A stretch of DNA of 64,000 nucleotides, taken from assembly GCA_965213595.1 (NCBI GenBank), contig CBDBZO010000006.1, positions 3,534,001-3,598,000 of the forward strand. The letters are read 5' to 3'. The notes under the pieces were generated by a model that had not been told where the DNA came from, did no database searches, and saw nothing but the letters and a program-made list of their open reading frames with translations. Positions within the stretch are counted from its first letter, which is position 1. Every line of letters begins with the position of its first letter. Source of the stretch: JBCCFC01 sp965213595 (lineage in GTDB: Bacteria > Chloroflexota > Anaerolineae > Caldilineales > Caldilineaceae). A program made the translations under genes and the position numbers. Shown one piece after another: positions 42,586 through 51,518 of this stretch.

Positions 42586-43176
42586 GTGAGCGTCAAATAT
42601 CCCGACAACGTCGACAGCCCAGACAGCTACGAACTGCTGATCCAAGCCGCTGCCGGAGACGGCGCGTGGCCGCTTGTGACGCCGCTGCTGCCGGGCAATT
42701 TCTTTGAGCTGGACCCGCTGACGCCCGCTCAGTCCGCGCGCGCCGCCGAGGAGATGTTTGAGCAGATGGAGGAGTGGGAGAAGTCGATGGAGCAGGCCGC
42801 CTGCGTCCCGCTGCGCCAGCTTATCGGCGATCCAACCGTGCAGCCGCTCTCTGCGCTGGAGCCCGCGCAGGTGGAAGCGGAGCTACAAAAAATTCTCGAT
42901 CTGATGGCGAAGCACCGCATCTTTATCGATTTCATCAACGAGGTGGCCGTCGACGAGGCCTACCGGTTTGTTGTTGAAGAGTTGCTCAACGAAGAGGTGG
43001 TCGACATGCGCATGGGCTTGATGAACATGCGCTTTATCTACGAAGAATTTTACCCCGGCGACGAGAACTGGGACGAAGAATTTAGCGACCTCAACCACAG
43101 CGGCGGCCAACATTTCAATGGCGACTTCCACGAAGACAGCGACTGGGACAGCAGATGGGGCGACATCCCCTTCTGA
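42586..43176 (+). CDS. Acidic hypothetical protein
   Basis: 196 residues, strongly acidic, without signal peptide or membrane segments, mostly helical (AQSARAAEEMFEQMEEWEKSMEQA, VEAELQKILDLMAKHRIFIDFINEVAVDEAYRFVVEELLNEEVVDM). The C-terminal 40 residues are Asp/Glu/His/Asn-rich and probably disordered. The GTG start has a near-perfect AGGAGGT upstream. The last 59 bases overlap the start of the MOSC gene in another frame. No family recognised. Confidence 0.78.
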   Translation: MSVKYPDNVDSPDSYELLIQAAAGDGAWPLVTPLLPGNFFELDPLTPAQSARAAEEMFEQMEEWEKSMEQAACVPLRQLIGDPTVQPLSALEPAQVEAELQKILDLMAKHRIFIDFINEVAVDEAYRFVVEELLNEEVVDMRMGLMNMRFIYEEFYPGDENWDEEFSDLNHSGGQHFNGDFHEDSDWDSRWGDIPF

Positions 43177-43651
43177 TTCCCCTGCCAGCTTCTCTGCCCC
43201 CCTTCCCAGCGACTCGCCCCAGCTGCTTGCCATCTGGGTCAAGCGCTTCAAAGGTGGGCCGATGGACGCCGTTGGCTCGGCCACGCTCGTGGCCGGTCGC
43301 GGGCTGGCGGGCAACGCCGACCAGGGCGGTCGGCGACAGGTGACGCTGCTGGACGAAGCCGTCTGGTGGGAGATGATGGCTGAACTCCACGCCGATCTTG
43401 GTCCCATCACCCGCCGCGCCAACCTTCTCCTGCACGGCGTCGACCTCGTGCGCTCGCACGGTCGCACGCTGCAGATCGGCGAGCGCGCCCAAATTCATAT
43501 TTACAATCAAACCGCGCCCTGCCGCGCCATGGACGAAGCGCTGCCCGGTCTGCAAGCCGCCATGCGCCCGGCCTGGCGCGGCGGCGCCTTTAGCGAGGTG
43601 GTGGTCGGCGGGGAGATTCGGGTGGGGGATGCGGTGCAGTGGATTGCGTAG
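43118..43651 (+). CDS. MOSC domain protein
   Basis: The 177-aa protein consists of a Ser/Pro/Asp-rich N-terminal stretch (about 35 residues) and a MOSC-type domain: GGPMDAVGSATLVAGRGLAGNADQGGRRQVTLLDEAVW, then ITRRANLLLHGVDLVRSHGRTLQIGERAQIHIYNQTAPCRAMDEALPGLQ, where Cys in TAPCRAMD is the MOSC cysteine. MOSC proteins handle molybdenum-cofactor sulfur or related ligands. The ATG at 43118 lies inside the upstream gene; no later start keeps the domain intact, so a true 59-bp overlap is likely. Confidence 0.85.
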   Translation: MATSTKTATGTADGATSPSDSPASFSAPLPSDSPQLLAIWVKRFKGGPMDAVGSATLVAGRGLAGNADQGGRRQVTLLDEAVWWEMMAELHADLGPITRRANLLLHGVDLVRSHGRTLQIGERAQIHIYNQTAPCRAMDEALPGLQAAMRPAWRGGAFSEVVVGGEIRVGDAVQWIA

Positions 43652-43669
43652 TGGCTGGGCCCCCCGCCG

Positions 43670-44971
43670 CTATGTCGCCAGCCCCCGCCACAGCGATTCG
43701 CTCGCCCGCTCCGCCACCAAAAACCTTCGCTCCTCATCTCGTCCCACGCCAGTAATAACGTAGTCGCCATCGTTGACGCCCAGATAATTTACAAATAGTT
43801 CATCCGTCGTCGCCCGCCATCGACTTGCGATCTCCGGCTCGTCGCGCTGGAGGCTCGTCCAGTCGGCGGGGATTTCGATGGCGAGTTCGGGGGCGTCGAC
43901 GCGCTCATCAACATATTTACTGAGCGCCGTCGGCCCGTCGTTGAGGCGGGGCACGGCCGGCTGGGCGGCGAGGTTGACGATGCGCGAGTGGGCGCCAATT
44001 AGCGGCAGGTTGCGCACGCGCTGCGAGGCGGGCAGCCACGTCAGCCCCAGCCGCGAGGCGGGCACGCGGTTGAGCTCGTTGCGGAAGGGGTAGTAGTTCG
44101 GGTAAAAATCGAAGGCGACGGCGCGCAGCAGGCCGAAGTTGAGCGCGGCGTTGGCAAACTGGAGCGGATCGGCCGTCCAGTTTACTAGCGTCACACCCTG
44201 CCGCCGCGCGTGCTCGCCCTGGGTACGCTTGAGCAGGTAGCTTAGCCGATGGCCGCGGTAAGTCGGCAGCACGGCCATGATCTGCGATTCGAGCCGCTGG
44301 TCGTGCGCCGAATCAACTTGCCAAGCGCGCGGCAAGGTCGAGCCGCCAAAGCGCCAGAAGCCAAACAGAAACGCCGCCACCTCGCCCTCACCGTGCCCCT
44401 CCTCCAGCCGATTTTGCCCCATGCGCGCCACGAGCGACGTGCCCGCGCCAAAGTCCGTGCTGTACAGATCCGCCGGGTAGAGCGCATCCGCGTCGCTGCC
44501 CCAGACGGTGCGCTGGAGCGTGCGCGCTGCCGTCGCCTCCGCCGCGCTGGGCCGCCCCACATCGATACCCGCGACACGCTCGCTCGTCGGCGCGAAGGCG
44601 TGGTCATCTGCCGCGCTGTAGAAGACGAGATGAATTGCTTCGCCCCACCGCTCGCGCAGGTGCGGCGCCGCCCGTGCAAGCAGCGCGTCGCCGTCGACTG
44701 TCGCGGCGGCGTCCAGCGGGTGGTAGCGCAGCGTAAAGGCGGGCGCTTGCTGCGTTGGGCCATCGATGCGCGGAAAGAGCAGCGCGTAGCCGCAGAGCTG
44801 ATCGCCCTCGTGGAGGCGAAAAGCCGAGCCGCCAAGCTTGGGCAGGGTGATTTGCAGAAAGTGCTGGGGAAAGAGCGTGGGGTTGTGCGGCGCACCGAGG
44901 TCGCGGCGGAGATCGGCGATCTGGCTGGGCCAGCTGGGGGCGGCAGGGTCGAGCAGGGTGAGGGTGGGCAT
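43670..44971 (-). CDS. GNAT-family acetyltransferase-like protein
   Basis: The 433-aa protein is probably a double GNAT fold. The N-terminal part has LGGSAFRLHEGDQLCGYALLFPR; the central part has AFLFGFWRFGGSTLPRAWQVDSAHDQRLESQIMAVLPTYRGHRLSYLLKRTQGEHARRQGVTLVNWTADPLQFANAALNFGLLRAVAF, with RGHRLSYLLK as the acetyl-CoA pyrophosphate-binding loop. It resembles the uncharacterised 'predicted GNAT superfamily acetyltransferase' group. The substrate is unknown. The gene is followed by a GTCCCCGGCACG palindrome on its 5' side. Confidence 0.78.
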   Translation of the reverse strand: MPTLTLLDPAAPSWPSQIADLRRDLGAPHNPTLFPQHFLQITLPKLGGSAFRLHEGDQLCGYALLFPRIDGPTQQAPAFTLRYHPLDAAATVDGDALLARAAPHLRERWGEAIHLVFYSAADDHAFAPTSERVAGIDVGRPSAAEATAARTLQRTVWGSDADALYPADLYSTDFGAGTSLVARMGQNRLEEGHGEGEVAAFLFGFWRFGGSTLPRAWQVDSAHDQRLESQIMAVLPTYRGHRLSYLLKRTQGEHARRQGVTLVNWTADPLQFANAALNFGLLRAVAFDFYPNYYPFRNELNRVPASRLGLTWLPASQRVRNLPLIGAHSRIVNLAAQPAVPRLNDGPTALSKYVDERVDAPELAIEIPADWTSLQRDEPEIASRWRATTDELFVNYLGVNDGDYVITGVGRDEERRFLVAERASESLWRGLAT

Positions 44972-44995
44972 GAGTGTGTCGAGGGTCGGTGAAGT

Positions 44996-45056
44996 GTCCC
45001 CGGCACGGGCTAAGAAATTATTGGCACACCAATCGCGTTTAGCCCGTGCCGGGGAC
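44996..45056. repeat. Inverted repeat GTCCCCGGCACGGGCTAA type
   Basis: The 18-bp arms GTCCCCGGCACGGGCTAA (44996-45013) and TTAGCCCGTGCCGGGGAC (45039-45056) are perfect. The right arm encodes the last residues and stop (VPGTG-stop) of the Nudix gene. Shares its core with 26910-26975. Confidence 0.85.
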
Positions 45057-45554
45057 GCGGTGAACGTTCAGTAACTGGTTGAGCACAAGCTGATCAGTGG
45101 GAAAGGCAAGCGGCGGCGGCTTCTCCAGCTCGAAATAATCGACGGCGTCCAAATCATCGCCCGCCCGTAGCGCGCCGCCTGTGACCGCGCCATGAAACCA
45201 GATGCCAACGGTGTGTTGGGCGGGGTTGTGCGTGTTGGAGTGCACGGCGATCACGTCGCCGATTTCGACGAGCAGCCCCGTCTCCTCAGCAAATTCCCGC
45301 GCCGCTGCCGCGCGCACGTCTTCGTCCCACTCGACGTGGCCGCAGGGGATGCACCACCGCCCGGCATACGAGGAACCGACGGCCCGCCGACCCAGCAGAA
45401 TTTGCCCGTCCCGCCAAATCACCACGGCCACGCCGACCGTGGGGTTGCGGTAGTGGACAAAGCCACAGCGCGGGCAGACGGGCCGCTCGCGTCCGCCGCG
45501 GATGGCGCTGTCGAGCGGGGTGGCGCAGCGGGGGCAGAAGCGGTAGGCGGTCAA
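45039..45554 (-). CDS. Nudix hydrolase with N-terminal zinc ribbon
   Basis: The 171-aa protein has a zinc ribbon (CPRC...CPRC, residues 7-30) and a Nudix domain with the full box GHVEWDEDVRAAAAREFAEETGL (GX5EX7REUXEEXGU). The zinc ribbon plus Nudix layout is that of NudC-like or ADP-ribose/NADH pyrophosphatase-related proteins, though it lacks the NudC SQPWPFP motif, so the substrate is open. The C-terminal VPGTG and the stop codon derive from a palindromic repeat, so the original ending has been replaced. Confidence 0.9.
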   Translation of the reverse strand: MTAYRFCPRCATPLDSAIRGGRERPVCPRCGFVHYRNPTVGVAVVIWRDGQILLGRRAVGSSYAGRWCIPCGHVEWDEDVRAAAAREFAEETGLLVEIGDVIAVHSNTHNPAQHTVGIWFHGAVTGGALRAGDDLDAVDYFELEKPPPLAFPTDQLVLNQLLNVHRVPGTG

Positions 45555-45558
45555 GTGG

Positions 45559-46233
45559 TTAGCCGGTCGCTAGCAGGGCACGCAGCGTCTGCACCTGGAG
45601 CGCTTCGTCAAAAATGGCGCGCACGGGAATTACGAAGTCGGGCAGGACAATGCTTTGAATTTCGCCCGCGCCGGATTTCAGCAGCAATTCGTAGCGCTCC
45701 GCACGCAATTGATATTGCTCGACTGTCTTTGCGACCGGATCGATAATCCAGTATTCGGCAATATCATGGGCTGCGTAATCCAAAAATTTCGTATCGCGGT
45801 CGTACTCTTCTGTACTGGGCGAAAGCACTTCAACGGCAAAATCCGGTTCGGGAAACTTCATCTGATCCTCGGTAAAGCGCTCGGCAACTTCGCGGCGGAA
45901 ATAGCAGATATCGGGTTCATAATCGTTACGTGTTAGGGTAATCAAGATTTTTTCGTGGCCGACAAAGCCTAGATCGTTTGCCGCCACGTAAGCGTCCAGC
46001 AGCGTGAAAAGTTTTCCACTAGCTGAGCTGTGACGCTTCTTTACAGGCGAATGCACAATCACTTCTCCATTGATAAATTCGGTTTTTTCGCCCTCAGTCA
46101 TCTGCTCATAAAACTGCTGTCGTCGCGTGGCCTCTTTGTCGAGTACACGTTCGATGTCGCGGCTGTAGAATTTGAGTCGCGGCGACTGGAGCAATCGCTC
46201 AAAGGCAGTTTGTTCGTCAATCGTAATCGTCAC
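45559..46233 (-). CDS. Uma2-family (DUF820) putative restriction-endonuclease-fold protein
   Basis: 224 residues. TEFINGEVIVHSPVKKRHSSASGKLFTLLDAYV, YEPDICYFRREVAERF, PDFAVEVLSPSTEEYDRDTKFLDYAAHDIAEYWIIDP form the Uma2 pattern with the PD-(D/E)xK-like Asp, Glu and Lys. The family is widespread in cyanobacteria and Chloroflexota and its biological role is unclear. GTG at 46233 is chosen because it overlaps the RlmB stop (GTGA) and starts the family-like sequence; the frame is open further upstream only because it runs through the RlmB gene. Confidence 0.88.
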   Translation of the reverse strand: MTITIDEQTAFERLLQSPRLKFYSRDIERVLDKEATRRQQFYEQMTEGEKTEFINGEVIVHSPVKKRHSSASGKLFTLLDAYVAANDLGFVGHEKILITLTRNDYEPDICYFRREVAERFTEDQMKFPEPDFAVEVLSPSTEEYDRDTKFLDYAAHDIAEYWIIDPVAKTVEQYQLRAERYELLLKSGAGEIQSIVLPDFVIPVRAIFDEALQVQTLRALLATG

Positions 46234-46991
46234 TTCGATTTCTCCCCGCGCACGCGGCGCGCTTCGTACAGCACAATGCTCCCCGCCACCGACGCATTCA
46301 GGCTCTCGACCTGCCCAAACATCGGCAGCCGCAGCAGAAAATCGCACTTCTCCCGCGTCAGCCGGCTCAAGCCGCTGCCCTCGTTGCCGACGACGACGGC
46401 GATAGCGCCGTCGAGCTGCTTAGCGTCCAGCAGCGGCACGTCCGCCTCGCCCGCCAGCCCGGCCACCCAGACATTCTGGCGTTTGAGCCAGTCGATGGTG
46501 CGGTTGAGATTCGTCTCCTGCGCAATCAGCAGGTGCTCGACGGCCCCGCTGCTGGCGTTGCTGACGGCGGGCGTGACGCGCGCCGCGCGCCGGTCCGGGA
46601 TCACGACGCCGTGCGTGCCGAGCGTTTCGGCGGTGCGCAGCAGCGTGCCCAGATTTTGCGGGTCCTGCAGGTGGTCGAGCAGGAGCAGGAAGGGCGGCTC
46701 ACCCCGCTCTTGAGCGCGGGCGAGACAGGCGGCGACATCAACATAGGGGTAGTCGTCCACCTCCAGCGCCACGCCCTGCGCGTTGGTGTTCTCCTGCTTG
46801 AGCCTATCAAACAGGCCGCCGTCGATGGCGCGGATGGGAATGCTGGCGGCTTCGGCAGCGGCGCGGATCTCGTCGATTACGTCGCCGCGTTTAGGCTTGC
46901 TTTCGCCCTCCAGCCAGAGGCGGTAAATGTGTCGCCGCTTGGCACGCAGCGTTTCGAGGACGGCGTGGCGTCCGTAAAGAAGTTCGCTCAT
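46230..46991 (-). CDS. rlmB: 23S rRNA 2'-O-ribose methyltransferase, RlmB/TrmH (SpoU) family
   Basis: The 253-aa protein has the N-terminal SpoU substrate-binding part (LLYGRHAVLETLRAKRRHIYRLWL) and the SPOUT knot motifs: LLLLDHLQDPQNLGTLLRTAETLGTHGVVIPDRRA, VVVGNEGSGLSRLTREKCDFLLRLPMFGQVESLNASVAGSIVLYEARR. The motifs N..G.llRta, vGnEg.Gl and lPm.g.v.SLNvsvA are complete. RlmB methylates G2251 in E. coli 23S rRNA; the exact target here is inferred. Confidence 0.93.
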   Translation of the reverse strand: MSELLYGRHAVLETLRAKRRHIYRLWLEGESKPKRGDVIDEIRAAAEAASIPIRAIDGGLFDRLKQENTNAQGVALEVDDYPYVDVAACLARAQERGEPPFLLLLDHLQDPQNLGTLLRTAETLGTHGVVIPDRRAARVTPAVSNASSGAVEHLLIAQETNLNRTIDWLKRQNVWVAGLAGEADVPLLDAKQLDGAIAVVVGNEGSGLSRLTREKCDFLLRLPMFGQVESLNASVAGSIVLYEARRVRGEKSK

Positions 46992-46997
46992 GTGCGG

Positions 46998-47546
46998 TTA
47001 GTTGTCCATTTTTTGGGAAACCGCTGTTTGGAAAGTCTCTGTTTGAGAAATCCCAGCCGTTTCGCGCCGTCCGGCTCGCAGCAGCAGCCAGCCCCCCAGC
47101 AACATCAGCGCGCCCCAGATGAGAAATCCCATATCCCAATAAATCCACTGCGCTTGCGGCACGGTTTCGTTGACGTGGTGAATGCCAAGTATCTGGTGGT
47201 TGATTAAACCCTCGACCACGTTAAACAGGCCAAAGCCCATCAACAACGTACCCACCAACATCTTCGTCGACCATCGCACGTGAATTCGACGGGCCGCCCG
47301 CCACAAGAGCGTCAGGCCAATGCCTACAAAAATGTAGGTGGAGAGATGAAACAGGCCGTCCCAAAGGGTGTTGATCTTGAGATTCCGAACGCTATCTGGC
47401 GGATAGCCTGCGCTGGTCAACATGTGGTGCCACTGCAGGATCTGATGCAGAATGATGCCATCAAAGAAGCCACCGATGCCCAGGCCGAGAAAGATGCCAG
47501 CTGCCGTAGGGAATTCCCGCGTATCGCGTTTGTGTGCTGCGCTCAT
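46998..47546 (-). CDS. DUF2243 membrane protein
   Basis: The 182-aa protein has four transmembrane helices (about 15-38, 68-86, 96-115 and 137-157) and the family motif GGFFDGIILHQILQWHHML near the N-terminus and VVEGLINHQILGIHHVNE in the middle. The His-rich motifs suggest metal or heme contact, but the function of DUF2243 is unknown. It lies between cysS and rlmB on the same strand. Confidence 0.9.
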   Translation of the reverse strand: MSAAHKRDTREFPTAAGIFLGLGIGGFFDGIILHQILQWHHMLTSAGYPPDSVRNLKINTLWDGLFHLSTYIFVGIGLTLLWRAARRIHVRWSTKMLVGTLLMGFGLFNVVEGLINHQILGIHHVNETVPQAQWIYWDMGFLIWGALMLLGGWLLLRAGRRETAGISQTETFQTAVSQKMDN

Positions 47547-47575
47547 AATTTATGCCTGCTTGAAACACGAGCAGC

Positions 47576-48985
47576 TCACGCTTCTTCAAAGTGCCATTCC
47601 GTGCCGTCCGGCGTATCCTCCAGCGACACGTTCAGCTCGCCTAGCCCGTCGCGCACCTGATCGGCGAGCGCCCACTGCTTGTTGCCGCGCAGGTCGCTGC
47701 GCACCTGCACCAGCAAATCGATGAACGGCTTCACGGCCATGCTGCTGCCGTCGTTGCCCGCGGGCGCTTCGAGCACGAGGCCGAGCACGCCGCCTAGCTC
47801 GCGCAGCGTCCCCTGCGCGGCGTCGTAGAAGGGGCCGCTAACGTCGGCGGTGCGGGCGCTGTTGATCGCGCGCGACAGCTCAAACAGAGTGGCCAACGCG
47901 CTGCTGGTGTTAAAGTCGTCGTCCATCACCTCGATAAAGCGGGCGCGGGCGTTTTCGGTGGCTTCGCGTAAAGTGTCGGCGGCTTCGCCGGTGGAATCCG
48001 AGCCGGTGGCCGGGCGCAGGGCCGAGCGCAGGCGAGCCAGGCTGCGCTCCGCGCTCGCCATGGTTTCGCTCGTAAAGGCGACGGGTTTGCGATAGTGGCC
48101 GGAGAAGATCAGCAGCCGCAGCGCGTCCGGCGTGTGGTCCTTCAAAAATTCGTCGATGGTGATCAGGTTGCCAATCGACTTGCTCATCTTTTCGCCAGCC
48201 AGCTGCAGCATCCCGTTGTGCATCCAGACGTTGGCAAAGGCCTTGCCCGTGGCGCTCTCGCTCTGCGCGATTTCGTTCTCGTGGTGCGGAAAGACGAGGT
48301 CGTTGCCGCCGCCGTGGATGTCGATGGTCTCGCCCAGGTGCTCCAGGCACATGGCCGAACACTCGATGTGCCAGCCCGGCCGACCCGCGCCCCAGGGGCT
48401 CTCCCAGGCGGGTTCACCCGGCTTGGCCGATTTCCACAGCGCAAAGTCAGCGACGTTCTCCTTGCGTTCGTCCTCGGCGACGCGCGTGCCCGTCACCGCC
48501 TCGTCGAGCCTGCGGCGGCTGAGCTTGCCGTAGTCGTTGTCCCGCTGCACGCGAAAGTAGACGTCGCCGTTGATGGGATAGGCGTAGTCGCGCTCGCCCA
48601 GCTCCTGGATCAGCCCCACGATGTTCTCGATTTCGCTGGAGACGCGCGGGTAGACGTCGGCGGGCAGGACGTTGAGATCGGCCAGGTGCTTGAGATATTT
48701 GTCCGCGTAGTGGTTCGCCAGCTCAAAGGGATCGCGGTCCGACTCGTTGGCGCGGTTGATGATTTTGTCGTCCACGTCGGTGAAGTTGGTGGCGTAGCGC
48801 ACGTCGTAGCCGCGATATTCGAGATAGCGATGCACCAGGTCGAAGACGATGGCGCTCATGGCGTGGCCAATGTGTGCATCGGCGTAGACCGTCGGCCCGC
48901 AGACGTACATGCGCACTTTGCCCTCTTCGATGGGCTGGAAGGGTTGTTTTTGGCGGGTGAGGGTGTTGTAGATTTGGAGAGGCAT
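47576..48985 (-). CDS. cysS: Cysteinyl-tRNA synthetase
   Basis: The 469-aa class I synthetase has MYVCGPTVYADAHIGHAMSAIVFD (HIGH-type motif IGHA and zinc Cys), TNFTDVDDKIINRA, GWHIECSAMCLEHLGETIDIHGGGNDLVFPHHENEIAQSE (zinc ligands Cys, His), and KMSKSIGNLITIDE (KMSKS). The length is normal. It charges tRNA-Cys with cysteine. No T-box leader is seen in the 80 bp upstream, which contain a heptamer-repeat hairpin instead. Confidence 0.96.
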   Translation of the reverse strand: MPLQIYNTLTRQKQPFQPIEEGKVRMYVCGPTVYADAHIGHAMSAIVFDLVHRYLEYRGYDVRYATNFTDVDDKIINRANESDRDPFELANHYADKYLKHLADLNVLPADVYPRVSSEIENIVGLIQELGERDYAYPINGDVYFRVQRDNDYGKLSRRRLDEAVTGTRVAEDERKENVADFALWKSAKPGEPAWESPWGAGRPGWHIECSAMCLEHLGETIDIHGGGNDLVFPHHENEIAQSESATGKAFANVWMHNGMLQLAGEKMSKSIGNLITIDEFLKDHTPDALRLLIFSGHYRKPVAFTSETMASAERSLARLRSALRPATGSDSTGEAADTLREATENARARFIEVMDDDFNTSSALATLFELSRAINSARTADVSGPFYDAAQGTLRELGGVLGLVLEAPAGNDGSSMAVKPFIDLLVQVRSDLRGNKQWALADQVRDGLGELNVSLEDTPDGTEWHFEEA

Positions 48986-49008
48986 AGTCGTTTCTGTAAA
49001 GATTGGGG

Positions 49009-49061
49009 CAGGTAGCAGGTAGCAAGGGTGTAAGTCAACGCCCCTTGCTACCTGCTACCTG
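49009..49061. repeat. Heptamer-repeat hairpin with perfect 20-bp arms
   Basis: The left arm CAGGTAGCAGGTAGCAAGGG and its exact complement CCCTTGCTACCTGCTACCTG flank a 13-base loop; the unit is AGCAGGT. It sits between cysS and the PIN-TRAM gene, touching the latter's stop region. Confidence 0.9.
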
Positions 49062-49065
49062 CTAC

Positions 49066-50121
49066 TTATGATCCATCCGGCGTCGCAAAAATCAGCCGGC
49101 CCGCATTCGTCTGCAAGACCTTCGTTACCTGAACCAGCACGTCCTGGTTCAAATAGCGCTGCCCGCCCTCGACGACGACCATTGTGCCGTCCTCCAGGTA
49201 GCCGACGCCCTGGCCGACTTCCTTGCCCTCCTGGATAATCTTGAGCGGCAGCTCCTCGCCGGGCAGCAGCTTAGCCTTGACGGCGTTGGCCAGTTCATTG
49301 ATGTTGAGCACGGTGACGCCCTGCAGGCGCGCGACGTGATTAAGGTTGTAGTCGTTGGTGACGACGGCGGCGCCCAGCACGCGGCCCAGACTCACCAGCT
49401 TGTCGTCGACCTGCTGGGCGTCGCGCGGGTTCTGGTCGATAAATTCGATCTCGACATGCTCATCCGCCTGCAAACGGTCCAGCATCTCCAGCCCGCGGCG
49501 GCCGCGATTGCGGCGCAGCGTGTCGCTTGAATCGGCGATGTACTGTAGTTCGTTGAGTACGAAGCGCGGCACGAGCAGCCGCCCCATCAAGAAGCCCGTC
49601 TCGGCTACATCCGCAATGCGCCCGTCGATGATGACGCTGGTGTCCAGCAGCAGGGGGGCCTGCATCTGCGCGGTGTCGTCTACCACGGCGGGCGTGCCGG
49701 TGCTGCGCTGAAAAAGCGTAAAAATATCCTCCTGCCTCAGCAGGGTAATGGCCGCGCCAAGGTAGCCAAAGACGATGACCATCACCAGCGGCAAAATCGA
49801 GCCAAAGGGCGGCGGCAGATTGGCAATGGGAATGGAGAGCAGGGCCGCAATAAAGAGTCCCACGGCCAACCCCACCGTGCCCGCGATTAGATCGCGGATG
49901 GGGATTTGGCGCAGGCTGTTGCGGGCAGCGACAACGGGCGCGGTGATGATCCACGGCGCAAAGAAAAAACCAAAGAGCAAACCGACGATGGCGAAGGGCA
50001 GAATAATCGGCGCGGAAATGGTCGTTAATTCACGCGTCGCCGCCAGCGCCACGCCCAGTTCCCACCCGATTAAGCCGTAAACCACCGCCCCCAGCGGTCG
50101 AAAGAGTTGACCGATGCGCAT
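49066..50121 (-). CDS. PIN-TRAM domain membrane protein (YacL-like)
   Basis: The 351-aa protein has four N-terminal transmembrane helices (about 8-27, 37-58, 83-103 and 108-127), then a PIN nuclease-like domain (LLDTSVIIDGRIADVAETGFL, VPRFVLNELQYIADSSD, RGRRGLEMLDRLQ, DDKLVSLGRVLGAAVVTNDYNLNHVA) with the conserved acidic residues, and a TRAM RNA-binding domain (GQGVGYLEDGTMVVVEGGQ). This layout is that of Bacillus YacL-type proteins, probably membrane-anchored RNases. AGGAG precedes the ATG. Confidence 0.93.
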   Translation of the reverse strand: MRIGQLFRPLGAVVYGLIGWELGVALAATRELTTISAPIILPFAIVGLLFGFFFAPWIITAPVVAARNSLRQIPIRDLIAGTVGLAVGLFIAALLSIPIANLPPPFGSILPLVMVIVFGYLGAAITLLRQEDIFTLFQRSTGTPAVVDDTAQMQAPLLLDTSVIIDGRIADVAETGFLMGRLLVPRFVLNELQYIADSSDTLRRNRGRRGLEMLDRLQADEHVEIEFIDQNPRDAQQVDDKLVSLGRVLGAAVVTNDYNLNHVARLQGVTVLNINELANAVKAKLLPGEELPLKIIQEGKEVGQGVGYLEDGTMVVVEGGQRYLNQDVLVQVTKVLQTNAGRLIFATPDGS

Positions 50122-50302
50122 GAGTATTCTCCTGTGTGATACGCTTGATTATACCATCAATGCGTAGCGTTCTCCGTATATCAATCCCCTTTTCCACGGC
50201 AAAGTTCCACGGAGCGCGCAGAAAATGGAGAAGCATCACTGCATCACCATCTGGTTTTCGAGTTAGATTGACGTTAAACAATCTACCCAACAGGAGCACC
50301 CC

Positions 50303-51205
50303 GTGAACAAGAAACTAACGCTGCTCGCCGTGCTGGCCCACCCGGATGACGAGAGCTTTGGGCCGGGCGGGACGCTGGCCCGCTACGCCGCCGAGGGCAT
50401 CGACGTGCACGTCGTCATCGCGACGGACGGCATTGCTGGCTCGGTGGAGGACGATTCGTACCTGAGCCACGGCACGCTGGCACAGGTGCGCTCGGCAGAG
50501 CTTTCCAACGCGGCGGTGGCGCTGGGCGTCACCAGCGTCTGGTCGCTGCCCTACCGCGACAGCGGCATGAAGGATACGCCAGAAAACGACGATCCGCTGG
50601 CGCTGATCCAGCAGCCCATTGAGCAGTTGACGCAGGAGATCGGCGGCTACATTGAACGGCTGCAGCCGGACGTCATTCTTACCCACGACCCCTACGGCGG
50701 CTACGGCCACCCCGACCACATCCGCTGCTGCGAGGCGACGACAGCGGCGTTTTACGTGGCGCGCACGCAAGCTACTGGGGCAGACGGGGCGGGCACGAAT
50801 GGGTCGGGGCCCAGCAGCAGCGGTTACGCCGGGCCGCAAAAGCTGTACTACACCGCGTTCGATAAATTCTGGCTCAAAATCATCGTCTCCGCCATGCAGA
50901 CGATGTACGCCCTTCAGCTTTCGCAGCAGAACCCGCGCGAGATCGGGCGCAACAAGGACATCAATCTCGTGGAAATCAGCGGCTGGAAGACGCCCGTGCA
51001 CGCCGAGGTGGACGTGCTGCGCTACCTCCCGCGCAAGGAGGCGGCCAGCAAGGCACACGCCAGCCAGTACGGCGGCGGACCCGGCTTTTTGCGCGTGCTG
51101 CCCGCACCCGTGCGCCGTCGCGTGCAGGGGCGGGACACCTTTACGCGCGCCTTTCCCGCGCCCACCTCGGCGAGCGAGACAGACCTGTTTGTAGGGCTGC
51201 GCTAA
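50303..51205 (+). CDS. PIG-L/LmbE-family deacetylase
   Basis: The 300-aa protein has LLAVLAHPDDESFGPGGTLARYAAEG (zinc motif AHPDDE), VIATDG, and LTHDPYGGYGHPDHIRCCEAT (HPDH zinc motif). The family removes N-acetyl groups from N-acetylglucosamine-type substrates (MshB, BshB and relatives). The GTG start is preceded by AGGAG. An internal Gly/Ser/Thr linker (about 155-170) is longer than usual. The pathway is not evident. Confidence 0.9.
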   Translation: MNKKLTLLAVLAHPDDESFGPGGTLARYAAEGIDVHVVIATDGIAGSVEDDSYLSHGTLAQVRSAELSNAAVALGVTSVWSLPYRDSGMKDTPENDDPLALIQQPIEQLTQEIGGYIERLQPDVILTHDPYGGYGHPDHIRCCEATTAAFYVARTQATGADGAGTNGSGPSSSGYAGPQKLYYTAFDKFWLKIIVSAMQTMYALQLSQQNPREIGRNKDINLVEISGWKTPVHAEVDVLRYLPRKEAASKAHASQYGGGPGFLRVLPAPVRRRVQGRDTFTRAFPAPTSASETDLFVGLR

Positions 51206-51217
51206 GCGGACAAAGGT

Positions 51218-51518
51218 TAAACGATAGACGTTAGGCCATTTCAAGCATTAAATCATCCCGACGTTGGTGACAGTCACGCCCATAAATTAGCTGGTAATTT
51301 TGGCTCTCGGAGGGCCGTGACAGTCACCGTGACCACCTCATGGGGTATTTATTTTCTTGGAAGAGCCTTAGACGGTAGACATTAGACGATAAACGATGGC
51401 AAGTACCGTCCCTACCAAATCATCCTGAAAAGAGCGCTTTAGCATCAACAGCGTCATCCGCCGTCCGACAGCCAACAGCCAACAGCCAACAGTCAACAGC
51501 CATCCTCCATCGTCTATC
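51218..51518. repeat. Several heptamer-repeat runs in one intergenic region
   Basis: TTAAACG ATAGACG TTAGGCC (51218-51238), GTAGACA TTAGACG ATAAACG (about 51375-51397), and AACAGCC AACAGCC AACAGTC AACAGCC (about 51478-51500) with CATCGTCTATC following. A separate inverted pair GGTGACAGTCACG/CGTGACAGTCACC spans 51266-51328. No gene is seen in this 449-bp gap. Confidence 0.75.
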
